NCBI RefSeq assembly: GCF_901709675.1
Contig: NC_051094.1
Span: 1,654,501-1,718,500 of the forward strand
Origin: Syngnathus acus
Taxonomy: Eukaryota > Chordata > Actinopteri > Syngnathiformes > Syngnathidae
Direction: 5' to 3'
Length of the DNA stretch: 64,000 bases
Translations under genes and position numbers: made by a program
In this document: in pieces, positions 53,301 through 58,960 of the stretch
Numbering within the stretch: the first letter of the stretch is position 1
Layout: each line of letters starts with the position of its first letter
The notes under the pieces: generated by a model
What the model was told of the DNA's origin: nothing
The model's database searches: none
The model's input: only the letters and a program-made list of their open reading frames with translations

Positions 53301-56043
53301 CTGCAGATTGAGCTTTTCAGCAGAAACCAGACTGATTAATACCACCCCAGGACCCCCGGGGTAGCCCGGCTGACTGGGCTGACCTGGCTTCCTGCTACAA
53401 CGGTGCAGTGCGGTGCGGTGCGGTGCGGTGCGTGAGTGTGTAGACAGATGGCTTGTGGGTGGGTGGACTAACTTTCTGAGATGACTTGTTCCCCGACAAA
53501 ATGGTTGACTGCCTTTAGCTGGGTGGCTTCGTGAGTAACGCTGAATATAATTAAATATGATTGGAGTAAAGGCCTGAGAACCCTTCACTTAGCATGGCAT
53601 ATGAATAGCATCGAGATTGTAAGTTTAGCCAAAATCAAAAACATCTGCTCTGGACATTCCACAAAGTATTGATTTGAAATGAAATCAACTGTGTATTGAA
53701 CAATGATATTTGGGGGAAAAACGTAGATCATTTTGGAAGCCGCTAACACAAAGATGTTACAAGGCCGTCATCTTTCATTGCGTGCCAAATAATCACTTTG
53801 GCTGGGTACAAGAGGCTTTCAAAATGACAAGGTGACTTTAACTACTTGGCTGCGTGTGTGTTAAAGGGTTAAGGTTGCGGTTGAAAAGAATTAGCCAACA
53901 ATGAGAGATGAAGCCACGTGTGTCAAAGGGCAGCGCTTCCACTCCATCATAAGCACTTCATATTATCCAAGGACATTCATGCTTAACCTTCCCAACACCT
54001 CTCCCATGCATGCTTGAACCGGTTTTTGTCATTATATTGTTTACAGTACAGGGAATGATTTTTATCGCCATCATTTTACTCTGTACCTTGACAGCTGCAA
54101 TACGAGCCAATCCACCGAACATTAAGTCGGCATTGTTTTAACCTCAGCGTTGTCACAGCTCCATAACAATAGCCGTTTTGTGGAAAAATGCCAATCTGCG
54201 GCGTTCTTGTGTTTCAGCAGCTCCTTAAATTGCCACGATAGACGCTCGTGCTTTGAGGAAGTGGGCAACCGCCATCTGTTCCGGGGCGCTGCCATATGGC
54301 AGGGCCTTTTTCTCAGGGAACAAAATAAAAACAAATATGTCAAAGTGTTTGTCTTTCTCGGCGGATGCTGATCAACCCGGGGAGACGCTGCGTGTCTGGT
54401 TTAACGGGCTTGCTTTACGCTTCACAGAATGGGAGCGAGAGAGAGAGAGTGCGTGCGCTAGCTAATTTGCATCTTGGCATCATTTGTAAAAATGCAGCTT
54501 TTAAATCCGAAGTTACTGTATTTTTCTGAAAATCAAATCATTTTCAGAAAATTATGAAATTTTCTGAAAATGAAATAATTTGATAGTTAAGTACCGTAAT
54601 TTTCGGACTATAAGTCGCACCGGAGTATAAGTCGCACCAGCCATAAAATGCCCAAAAAAGTGAAAAAAAACATATATATGTATATAAGTCGCTCCTGAGT
54701 ATAAGTCGCCCCCCCACCCAAACTATGAAAAAAACCGCGACTTATAGTCCGAAAATTACGGTATATAAAATTATTTCATTTTCTGAAAAAAATCTGACTG
54801 TGCACATAATCTAGTGCGCCTTATGTTTGGATGTAGTTAGTGATCGTCAACTCATATTTACTATTTGGCATTTATGCCAACAAGGCCACATTGGAGAAAC
54901 ATTTTTTAAAATATTGACCCTGGGCTAACTCATCACATGTGATGCACAACTTAGCATTCGGAACAGTTGGTTAGCTACATGTTAAATGCAAAGAGCTTCA
55001 AGGTTAGCCAGAGACATTTTCTGACTGCCAAAGAAACAAGGAGCCACGATCTGCCTCTCAATCTTGCTAGGGCAGAAATCCAATAGACGTTTCACTTTAG
55101 AAAATCTGAAGATGTGTCATTGAGGATTCTGAGGAAGGCCTTCTTTTTTTGTCTCGTCCGTCCCCGCCACTGAGTGACGCTTCGGGATGGGACTTTTTCT
55201 TGACAAAGACAGAAGACACTTTTCGCCCGCTCGCTTATACATGGAGTGTTTTGTATTCACCCGCCCCGGACAACACTGTCACATTGAGGTATTCATTAGA
55301 AGTAAGCAGTTACTGGCGCGCTTGACAAGCGCGTACACGTCGTCTCCGCACCGACTCGTGTTCACGTCACGGCGAGCGTACATGTGTCTGTGGAGGTTCA
55401 CTCTTATATTTGGAGGTTTGCCTCAAAGGCGAATAAATCAAGCATGTCTGGGATAAGGCCATGGCCTGCTTCAGACTGCACAGACAGTCTGAGAGGCTCA
55501 TTAATCATACGGCCAGTCACAGATGTGATGGCTTCCACACAAACCACCAGCAGGCTGTGAAAGTCACATCTAGCAGGCAGGCAGGTAGAGGCCACACTTT
55601 GTCGCCCTCCACACCCAACTCCCTCATATTTCTTTCACAACCTCCCTCACCTCTGGCATCAGGCCTCAGTTGGATACTTTTTTTTGAAATATTTGCGTTG
55701 ACCTTCGAAAAACGAGCTGGCGGGTCAAAGCAAATCTGTCTTCTCACAGAAGTGATCATGATCAGACCGTTATGGAGACGTGAAGCATTTGTCACGAGTG
55801 CTCACCATTTAGTTGACTGTGCTCACGTTTTTCTTTTCACGGAACATTCTTGCCTTTCAAAAGATCCTTGTAAGTGTCGTGGGATTATCATACAAGTTTC
55901 CCCGACCGTGTATATGTCGTCCTTTGCTGTAATTTTTTTTTTTTCTGAGTTTTCGCAGCATGAACGGCCACCTCTGGGGCGGTTCCACTTCCAAGTGCGG
56001 CTGGATGAATTGCTGGGGAGAGACTGTGTACTATCAGAGCTAA
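20217..56043 (+). CDS. kiaa0825: KIAA0825 orthologue (spliced gene, full coding span)
   Basis: A large helical protein with no assigned domain. The human gene is linked to recessive postaxial polydactyly (type A10), but its molecular role is unknown. Coding exons: 20217-20347, 25033-25192, 25273-25458, 25520-25696, 25849-26173, 33002-33169, 34652-34734, 34830-35072, 36081-36358, 36833-36983, 38539-38729, 38793-38999, 39074-39172, 41227-41366, 43822-44001, 45495-45734, 45828-46132, 46292-46398, 48901-49048, 50139-50288, 51134-51228 and a candidate last exon, 55959-56043. Every internal border is GT-AG and every phase matches. The total is about 1,282 residues, against about 1,275 in human. Diagnostic blocks shared with human include LFLYPE, LQDAESHHW, PSYKR, LLWSVC, ELTEQK and LLPAYQ. 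Start at the first ATG after a strong acceptor, with acidic N-terminus MEWPEDFPEDQ. The end rests on phase and length only. Confidence 0.92.
20348..25032 (+). other. kiaa0825: kiaa0825 intron 1
   Basis: A 4.7-kb intron. No further exon was recognised. A block near 21560-21690, rich in TAAT/ATTA cores (ataataattga, gtaattcaaggcttatta), has the composition of a conserved non-coding element. There are polypyrimidine and CA microsatellite stretches near 21,490-21,550 and 24,600-24,616. Confidence 0.7.
25033..25192 (+). CDS. kiaa0825: kiaa0825 coding exon 2
   Basis: Acceptor gtgtcccctcag, donor gtgatc. Encodes SIEQHLAELQAKMGDSC, then PTECLQWFD and GHRELMDFFTCL, matching human TDCFEWL and SHGDLIKFFKTL. 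Confidence 0.9.
25273..25458 (+). CDS. kiaa0825: kiaa0825 coding exon 3
   Basis: Sixty-two codons without an internal ATG in frame; acceptor cttttaaag, donor gtaata, phase 0 both ends. Starts QDYLRSKEEGREDATLQLLL, matching human QDLLKNEQNQEEMTLDLLW, then a Ser/Pro-rich stretch. Confidence 0.88.
25520..25696 (+). CDS. kiaa0825: kiaa0825 coding exon 4
   Basis: Donor gtaaac, phase 0 both ends. Encodes VAWEDVRLQLRCYLLERL and LEQLCFLYPECEVLTHYQ. Human has MWDDIRLHLRRFLVSKL and LQQLLFLYPESEVIIKYQ. Confidence 0.93.
25849..26173 (+). CDS. kiaa0825: kiaa0825 coding exon 5
   Basis: One hundred eight codons, acceptor gatccatccag, donor gtaagt, phase 0 in and 1 out. Helical. It includes ALTEDLRVLPRIVEPHAI and SYLRPVASELSSLLE, aligned with human YSVIKEDFNTLCEILAPSS and TYLDTVTEEMAKFLE. 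The first of several long introns follows. Confidence 0.92.
29498..29516 (+). repeat. 19-nt poly-C tract
   Basis: Uninterrupted C run in kiaa0825 intron 5. Confidence 0.9.
31740..32060. promoter_or_regulatory. intronic CpG island-like block
   Basis: By eye about 35 CpG dinucleotides in 300 bp at roughly 55% GC, clearly above the surrounding AT-rich intron. It includes the near-palindrome gcggtcggg...ccgaccgct. No exon of kiaa0825 lies here. It may be an alternative promoter, an enhancer or a CpG-rich relic. Confidence 0.4.
33002..33169 (+). CDS. kiaa0825: kiaa0825 coding exon 6
   Basis: Acceptor ttctctccacag, donor gtaacg, phase 1 in and 1 out. Encodes PVKSRSFSLTAHQLKALTRL, comparable with human PQKGRNFSLPLDKVEFLSQL, followed by NVKEMVNNVIF. 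Confidence 0.9.
33170..34651 (+). other. kiaa0825: kiaa0825 intron 6
   Basis: An 18-nt A run lies near 33597. The block at 33860-34110 looks like a conserved regulatory element (listed separately). A C-rich tract is near 34431. Confidence 0.7.
33860..34110. promoter_or_regulatory. candidate conserved non-coding element
   Basis: Dense homeobox-type cores (ttaatt, cattaa, ttaatt) and AT-rich unique sequence without repeats, such as gtcattaattccaggcaatc and tggcttaattaccag. Composition typical of deeply conserved vertebrate enhancers. Conservation itself is not visible from one sequence. Confidence 0.3.
34652..34734 (+). CDS. kiaa0825: kiaa0825 coding exon 7
   Basis: Eighty-three nt, acceptor attccatatag, donor gtgagc. 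Frame fixed by neighbours: GILKKAKEESDMTGLSRTF, aligning with the GILEKTNREV segment of human. Low-complexity, Ser/Thr-rich tail. Confidence 0.78.
34830..35072 (+). CDS. kiaa0825: kiaa0825 coding exon 8
   Basis: Eighty-one codons, acceptor gctcttttgaag, donor gtatgc, phase 0 both ends. Encodes FDWRSAFSGLVPHMAHCVK (human MDWRAAFKELIPYMVHCLK) and an acidic VSDDDYSPRDTPS segment that looks exposed. Confidence 0.92.
35073..36080 (+). other. kiaa0825: kiaa0825 intron 8
   Basis: About 1 kb, AT-rich. No repeat or exon recognised. Confidence 0.7.
36081..36358 (+). CDS. kiaa0825: kiaa0825 coding exon 9
   Basis: Acceptor actttcccttcag, donor gtaagt, phase 0 in and 2 out. Encodes LPLATACKDSSLLEVPSSFV, EACSRAALAVLERL and VPSSLPLKNLPALLAT, matching human LPLALACRDDSFQEI, EACCKVATAVLTKL and VPSQAPLKNLHAYLST. 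Confidence 0.94.
36359..36832 (+). other. kiaa0825: kiaa0825 intron 9
   Basis: A 474-bp pyrimidine-rich intron with the 28-nt C tract at 36645-36672. Confidence 0.75.
36645..36672 (+). repeat. 28-nt poly-C tract
   Basis: Longest homopolymer in the window, 160 bp before the exon 10 acceptor. Transcribed as poly-C; the template strand is a G28 run. Confidence 0.95.
36833..36983 (+). CDS. kiaa0825: kiaa0825 coding exon 10
   Basis: Acceptor tttctaccccag, donor gtaaac. Encodes LPVQKYQQSVEALKDQL and YCIQVCSTCVLQDAESHHW. LQDAESHHW is identical in human. Confidence 0.95.
36984..38538 (+). other. kiaa0825: kiaa0825 intron 10
   Basis: 1.55 kb. It contains a 184-codon open stretch at 37348-37902 that I judge to be chance. 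No repeat family recognised. Confidence 0.65.
38539..38729 (+). CDS. kiaa0825: kiaa0825 coding exon 11
   Basis: Acceptor ttacctcccacag, donor gtactt. Encodes GERCSFSVQMWFYFLCGL, DLWAVLPPQLAKELL and RYARARPSYKR, near-identical to human GERCSFSIQMWHYF, DLWTILPPKLAQEIL and RYARAHPSYKR. Best-conserved exon of the gene. Confidence 0.96.
38793..38999 (+). CDS. kiaa0825: kiaa0825 coding exon 12
   Basis: Sits after a 63-bp intron; acceptor gtgtacaag, donor gtttgt. Encodes CDITAVLLFVEHLLWSVCES and LCEQLLTVLVIGTAPLTLLY, aligned with human LDITTILICTENMLWSVC and LFTTLVILTSPLTELYK. Confidence 0.93.
39074..39172 (+). CDS. kiaa0825: kiaa0825 coding exon 13
   Basis: Acceptor ctgtcttttccag, donor gtatgt. 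Acidic segment RTFMDNDESQQLDKPVVHWL, then NALEPNIYTEQVI. This part is less conserved than the flanking exons. Confidence 0.88.
39173..41226 (+). other. kiaa0825: kiaa0825 intron 13
   Basis: 2 kb with an A run near 39820 and a CA/CG-rich stretch at 40460-40550. A CAGCGGTACCTTGAAAG motif at 40791 resembles the end of a hAT-type element, with no partner end found. Confidence 0.6.
41227..41366 (+). CDS. kiaa0825: kiaa0825 coding exon 14
   Basis: Acceptor ctccgctctcag, donor gtaagt, phase 2 in and 1 out. Encodes ECQLRLLTSDPGSNPRLLLR and MLLHRDCHLPRTLLQNS, like human EGQLKLLLSQPRYNWNLLLE and ALLHHDCLLLRILLKNS. Confidence 0.92.
41585..41616 (+). repeat. (ATC)n microsatellite
   Basis: About 10 trinucleotide units, slightly imperfect at the start. 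Confidence 0.85.
41800..41970. promoter_or_regulatory. CpG-dense, homeobox-motif block in intron 14
   Basis: Roughly 20 CpG in 170 bp, flanked by cattaataac and cctaattaagcg, which are homeodomain-type cores. Contains the near-palindromes ctccgggccgaccggag and cctcggcgccg. No exon reading here. Confidence 0.35.
43100..43124 (+). repeat. (CA)n microsatellite
   Basis: Twelve CA units. Confidence 0.92.
43822..44001 (+). CDS. kiaa0825: kiaa0825 coding exon 15
   Basis: Acceptor cactttccag, donor gtaaag, phase 1 in and 1 out. Encodes AFVVALFNICTWLSDTPKAL and VWQHLYSLA, corresponding to human ALIEAIFKVLYHCKFFPQSL and MWTNLYNC. Confidence 0.9.
44257..44362 (+). repeat. two-copy direct repeat
   Basis: AAGTGCGATTGTCAAGATAG followed by AAAATGATTTTTAAT occurs at 44257 and again at 44327 with a single change, a local duplication with a 70-bp period. 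Confidence 0.85.
44724..45068 (-). CDS. uncharacterised 114-codon ORF nested antisense in kiaa0825 intron 15
   Basis: Uninterrupted reading frame from ATG (context aaaATGT) to TAG on the strand opposite kiaa0825. The frame also stays open 14 codons further upstream to an ATG at 45110. A plausible splice acceptor (tgatatattcag) ends five bases before the internal ATG, as in a gene with an untranslated first exon. The product is basic and glycine/alanine-containing, beginning MSVIKQVITGPIQMFSINF, with a PARIDGLRSHRMKLYGG segment and a hydrophilic Lys/Ser/Thr-rich tail. No signal peptide, no clear membrane helix and no domain that I recognise. An N-terminus with basic and hydrophobic residues could suggest a mitochondrial protein, but this is speculation. 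It could be a nested gene, a retrogene, or a lucky ORF. Confidence 0.45.
   Translation of the reverse strand: MSVIKQVITGPIQMFSINFIGPTVKVLVPSQGAVQYVFRRSALSYPARIDGLRSHRMKLYGGHKFPVAAAVEAKATGQIKYAGGIGSAVKSYGTSNKCATSDPQKKTGAEHKMI
45234..45249 (+). repeat. 16-nt poly-G tract
   Basis: Uninterrupted G run about 245 bp before the exon 16 acceptor. Confidence 0.9.
45361..45410 (+). repeat. dispersed teleost repeat core
   Basis: Contains GGAGTACCCGGAGAAAACCC preceded by tgggaggaagcc, the recognisable core of a highly abundant fish repeat. Only this short piece remains. Confidence 0.55.
45495..45734 (+). CDS. kiaa0825: kiaa0825 coding exon 16
   Basis: Acceptor cttcttttgccag, donor gtaagc. Encodes VLAKVPKSWNYVPVEVRAKE, matching human LLNKIPKEWNYIPREVKETE, preceded by a helix with hydrophobic heptads. 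Confidence 0.92.
45828..46132 (+). CDS. kiaa0825: kiaa0825 coding exon 17
   Basis: Acceptor ctttcctgcag, donor gtaaag. Encodes NLPLVVASLPLPIRYLF and a leucine-rich helix SVGLLLWSLLNCLIHNLW. Human equivalents are KLPTVLACLPPIVKYFF and KSGLLVWNLVVIICRIF. Confidence 0.92.
46292..46398 (+). CDS. kiaa0825: kiaa0825 coding exon 18
   Basis: Acceptor gtacggcag, donor gtgagg, phase 0 in and 2 out. Encodes VHKVLQALEEKRPKWINVQL and QKARKLC, matching human IQKVIQSIEHQKPNWIEGQL and LKARKLC. Confidence 0.93.
46399..48900 (+). other. kiaa0825: kiaa0825 intron 18
   Basis: 2.5 kb. Duplicated AT-rich/TG-rich segments at 47193-47228 and 47299-47340, and a candidate conserved element at 47650-47900. No exon recognised. 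Confidence 0.65.
47650..47900. promoter_or_regulatory. candidate conserved non-coding element
   Basis: Unique sequence with clustered developmental factor cores: ccctaatgac, atgattgatag (PBX/HOX-like TGATTGAT), cattaatcacc and ccaatcatctg. Pattern and balanced composition resemble known vertebrate enhancers. No coding potential seen. Confidence 0.35.
48901..49048 (+). CDS. kiaa0825: kiaa0825 coding exon 19
   Basis: Acceptor ccctctcccag, donor gtaggg. Encodes AAELTEQKMDLMLLEVCHKA and GGSHYLRHIHHIIQGNE; human AAELTEQKIDMMVLDLCHKP and GGSEYLRQIYHIMQLNE. Confidence 0.95.
49049..50138 (+). other. kiaa0825: kiaa0825 intron 19
   Basis: 1.1 kb, AT-rich, T-rich tract near 49310-49350. Nothing else recognised. 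Confidence 0.7.
50139..50288 (+). CDS. kiaa0825: kiaa0825 coding exon 20
   Basis: Acceptor ggtccgcag, donor gttcgt, phase 0 both ends. Fifty codons, with PCEPPRPVSFDVSDRFGIT and FNPLEQFDRIGKKKLDQ; the FNPL motif is shared with human. Confidence 0.88.
50289..51133 (+). other. kiaa0825: kiaa0825 intron 20
   Basis: 845 bp with an imperfect GGAT repeat at 50731-50752. Nothing else recognised. Confidence 0.7.
51134..51228 (+). CDS. kiaa0825: kiaa0825 coding exon 21
   Basis: Acceptor tttatctacag, donor gtaaaa, phase 0 in and 2 out. Encodes VAMVEWAWEWTRLLPAYQDM followed by CQITFKNLLANR. The tryptophan-rich WEW and LLPAYQ motifs fit the family's C-terminal region. Confidence 0.85.
52765..52812 (+). 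repeat. compound TA/CA microsatellite
   Basis: tatata, cacgcacaca and tatata blocks in succession. Confidence 0.85.
53149..53169 (+). repeat. (CA)n microsatellite
   Basis: About 10 CA units. Confidence 0.88.
53402..53432 (+). repeat. GGTGC pentanucleotide repeat
   Basis: Six units, the first with one substitution, then four perfect copies and a partial one. Confidence 0.85.
54559..54790. repeat. outer inverted repeat enclosing MITE copy 2
   Basis: The left arm ATTTTCTGAAAATGAAATAA at 54559 and its near-complement TTATTTCATTTTCTGAAAA ending about 54790 flank the MITE. The whole 232-bp stretch could fold as one long hairpin. Confidence 0.7.
54592..54763 (-). mobile_element. palindromic MITE, copy 2 (inverted relative to copy 1)
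   Basis: Same terminal repeat taCCGTAATTTTCGGACTAT and TA flanks as the copy at 7972-8144, with the interior in reverse complement order (GAGTATAAGTCGC first, then the CCCCCACCCAAACTATG block). Length 172 against 173 bp with only a few differences by eye, so both insertions are recent or conserved. It lies within a longer inverted repeat. Confidence 0.88.
54810..54835 (+). repeat. possible second MITE family relic
   Basis: ATCTAGTGCGCCTTATGTTT resembles the subterminal motif of another common palindromic fish element. Too short to be sure. Confidence 0.25.
55959..56043 (+). CDS. kiaa0825: candidate terminal exon of kiaa0825
   Basis: Preceded by the strongest pyrimidine tract downstream of exon 21 (T-run, then gttttcgcag). 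In the required phase it completes a serine codon, then reads MNGHLWGGSTSKCGWMNCW and stops at TAA 56041-56043. This brings the protein to about 1,282 residues, close to human. I cannot confirm it by similarity; other short phase-compatible tails exist at 53272 and 62661. Confidence 0.35.
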
Positions 56044-57169
56044 ATGAAAATGCCATTTAATCTACTGCAAAGCCCTCAAAGGATGAATAGAAGTGGCGGA
56101 TGGAACAGGGACAAGACAAAGGCACCCGTTTTTGATTAAAAATGGCAAGTCCCAAGGCGCCGCCGAATACACTGTGGGGGGTTTGAATTACAAAGATAAA
56201 GAAAGTGTTCTGCACAGTAGAACAAACTATAACCTCTCTCAAGTATTTGACTGTAGTAGAGGGAAAGGATCTTTGTTAGCAGGATGGTGAAGTTCATATG
56301 AAAAGCGGAGAGCTTGAGGAACCTTATGTTCCTTATGTAGCTTATGTTCATTTTTCTGACTGTTGTCTTTTTGCCATGAGATTCTGGAAAAAAACAAAGT
56401 TCTCGTTTGCTTGTTTCCAGCAGTTATTTGAGATGAATAATTCCATATTTTGCTTTTGCAGCCAGTTGGCAGTTTTGACTGATTTTACATAGACTGGGAG
56501 GTGATTCAAGAGAGACATGGTCTGATTTTGTTGCCATCTTTCCGGTTGATTTACTGAGTTGACTTTTTAGCTGACTGCGGCACACTATTGTCAAGAGCAA
56601 GTCTTCTACCTTCTGTTCCAATCCATCATTGTTTTCTTTCTATTCCGCCTTATTCACTGTAGCTCAAGTTGAGCTCTTGCCTTTCAGAACCATCCATCCA
56701 TCCATCCATTTTCCTTTTTATTTTATTTGTTTTGCGACCGAAATCTTTAGGTACGGTTGCTGTGAACTCACTTCACAACCAGCAATTATTTGACATAGCA
56801 AACAATTCTTCTAAAAAGAAGCTTCATGCTGTTTAATGCCACTCCGAGGTGAAATTTGCTGTCAAACTAAAACCAAATTACACTTAGAGTATTAAAAAAA
56901 AAAAAAGTTCACAAGCTTAATACTAACAAACAACTTCTCGTCAGTTGTCTGCCCCTGGTGGCCATGTCTTACTCACCCAAAGGAGATGCAATTTATTAAT
57001 TCATTAATGTCTTTAATTTTTTTTTGACTCACATATACGTTTGAACGTACTTGTAGACTAGATGCTAAAAACGTCGCATTTTTTTTTTCCACGATACCGT
57101 CTCTGTGCGTATGTGTGAGGCCATATGATGGCGAAGCTCTGTTTTGGTGGTACATCATGAGGTTGTATC

Positions 57170-57320
57170 CTGCCGTCACGCTCATTAGAGTGTCTGCGGT
57201 GCCCAGGCCAGGCTGGCCAATCACACGGCTCTCTTCGTCTTTCCCATTTGCATGTGGTCCAGGAAGAGATAATTAGAGGGATCTCTGCCTGTCACTGTTA
57301 ATCTGGGACTTAGTGAAGAG
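57170..57320. promoter_or_regulatory. candidate conserved non-coding element with POU octamer
   Basis: A perfect octamer ATTTGCAT at 57246-57253, a nearby gataattag homeobox core and a ggccaatcac CCAAT-type motif occur within 100 bp of unique sequence. Suggests a POU/homeodomain-responsive element. Function is inference. Confidence 0.35.
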
Positions 57321-57638
57321 CTGTGACGCCGACATGCTGATGGACTGACACGCTTGTCTACACACACGCACACATGTACGCACGTTTGATACAAACACTC
57401 TGGCTAAGTCATTTACCATTTTGACCTAAGACCAGTGCAATTATGATGTGAAAATTCCTTTGTCTCTAATGCCACATCATACAACAGAGACTCTCTGCAG
57501 TCATATATGAACTAAAGCATGTTGACTCTGGCTGTTTATATCCTTTGTAGGATGCTGTTGACACAGGTTTTTGATTCCCAAACAGGCAGAATGCTCAGTA
57601 AGCCTCTTGAACAAGCCCAGCTGTCAGCCCGATAGTCA

Positions 57639-57639
<1 letters not shown>

Positions 57640-57670
<31 letters not shown>
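57640..57670 (+). repeat. (CA)n microsatellite
   Basis: Fifteen perfect CA units, the longest in the window. Confidence 0.95.
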
Positions 57671-57671
<1 letters not shown>

Positions 57672-58891
57672 TTGGGTTTGTGTGCTCATGCACTGGCACA
57701 AACCAAAAGCACACGCTCGCACAATGCTGATTGGCAGCTCTCCTGTTTTCCCATAATTCTGGCTGATTTATCCAATCAATCTCACTTGTGGGGGCTGGCA
57801 GAGTAATATTAAGAACAAAACTGTGGCTATCAATTAAAATTCACTTTAAACAGTTTGAAATAGCTATTGCCAATATGTGCATCCCTTATGTTTGAAGGTT
57901 ATTGCTTAAAATGTGTCCAAAGATTTAGAACTATATATTTATCAAATGTACGAGCAGTCTTATTCTATTTTCACTAATTCAGTTTTCAATTTTTTTTTTT
58001 CCTTTCATGTGGCTAACATGGCACAGCTTGACATTTTTCTGAATCAGACTTGAGTCACCTCCCGCAACTTATATCATAAAACGGGCCCCCTCGTTTGCAT
58101 CAGTGGTTATCCGGTGCAGCTCCTGATTTGTAGCTAGCTAGCTAGCTCTCCTCTGTGACATCACAAATCATATTTACAAGATATTTATATTCAATTCACA
58201 GAGTCCTAAATTCCTTTGCATGTCAACATTGACTGTTTAAGCATAAAGTAACATATGTGGACAATGGCAAGTGCTCTGTGAAGAGCCTTGTACAAGCGCT
58301 TGTCTCCAAATGACAGCCATTCCTTTTTGCACCATGTGGGACTGTTTAATGGTGCATGTAGAGACAGAGGGTGACCTCGGCTGTCTTGCTCTGTGACCCC
58401 GTGTCGCCGCTGATGGCACATAATAGTTGACACTTGACTTAAGGGGCTTTTTAAGTGCCCGAGGTCCTGGATTCGTATTCTAATGTGGTCATCTTTCTAC
58501 TGGAAGACATTTCTTTTGTTCACAAGCTCCCGCTACACTTGTTTTCCCCCTTTTTCCCCTTCCACCTTCCTTTATCATCTTTTTTTTCCTGCAATCACTT
58601 GTGACACTCAGACCTACTCAGAAGCTTCCCCACCTTAAAGTGAAATAGCTTGCGCTTGTGCCGCTGTACGGCCCCCTCGTGCCATTACAGGTAAGCACAG
58701 GGGTGCACTTGTCTTGGCACTTGTCTTGACAAATACAGAGAGTCGGAAACTGCAGCTTCTCACCGCAGCCTGCCGCAGCTTTTGAATGGAAACAAAAAAC
58801 ACTGCAATCCTCTTTCACTCCTTTCTTTTATAGATGTTCCTTTTTGCCTATTTAAAATATTTGTGCCATCTCCAAATCTGTTTTTCCCATG

Positions 58892-58960
58892 AACTCATTC
58901 ACTGGCAACCCGATTGATATCTTTGACGTCTATAACCGTCACTGGCACTGAACGAGTTAA
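58892..58960. repeat. short inverted-repeat element (MITE-like relic)
   Basis: AACTCATTCACTGGCA at the left and its near-complement TGGCACTGAACGAGTTAA at the right enclose a GACGTCTATAACCGTC centre. This arrangement recurs widely in fish genomes. Confidence 0.45.

Larger units (their letters stand above)
51229..55958 (+). other. kiaa0825: putative last intron of kiaa0825
   Basis: 4.7 kb if the terminal exon call is right. Holds TA/CA microsatellite (52765-52812), CA repeat (53149-53169), GGTGC pentamer repeat (53402-53432) and the second MITE inside a longer palindrome (54559-54790). Confidence 0.5.

Noticed and set aside
55461-56060. 199-codon plus-strand ORF overlapping the candidate terminal exon
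   Set aside because: Wrong frame for the kiaa0825 splice phase; runs through a T-rich acceptor tract and has no known domain.
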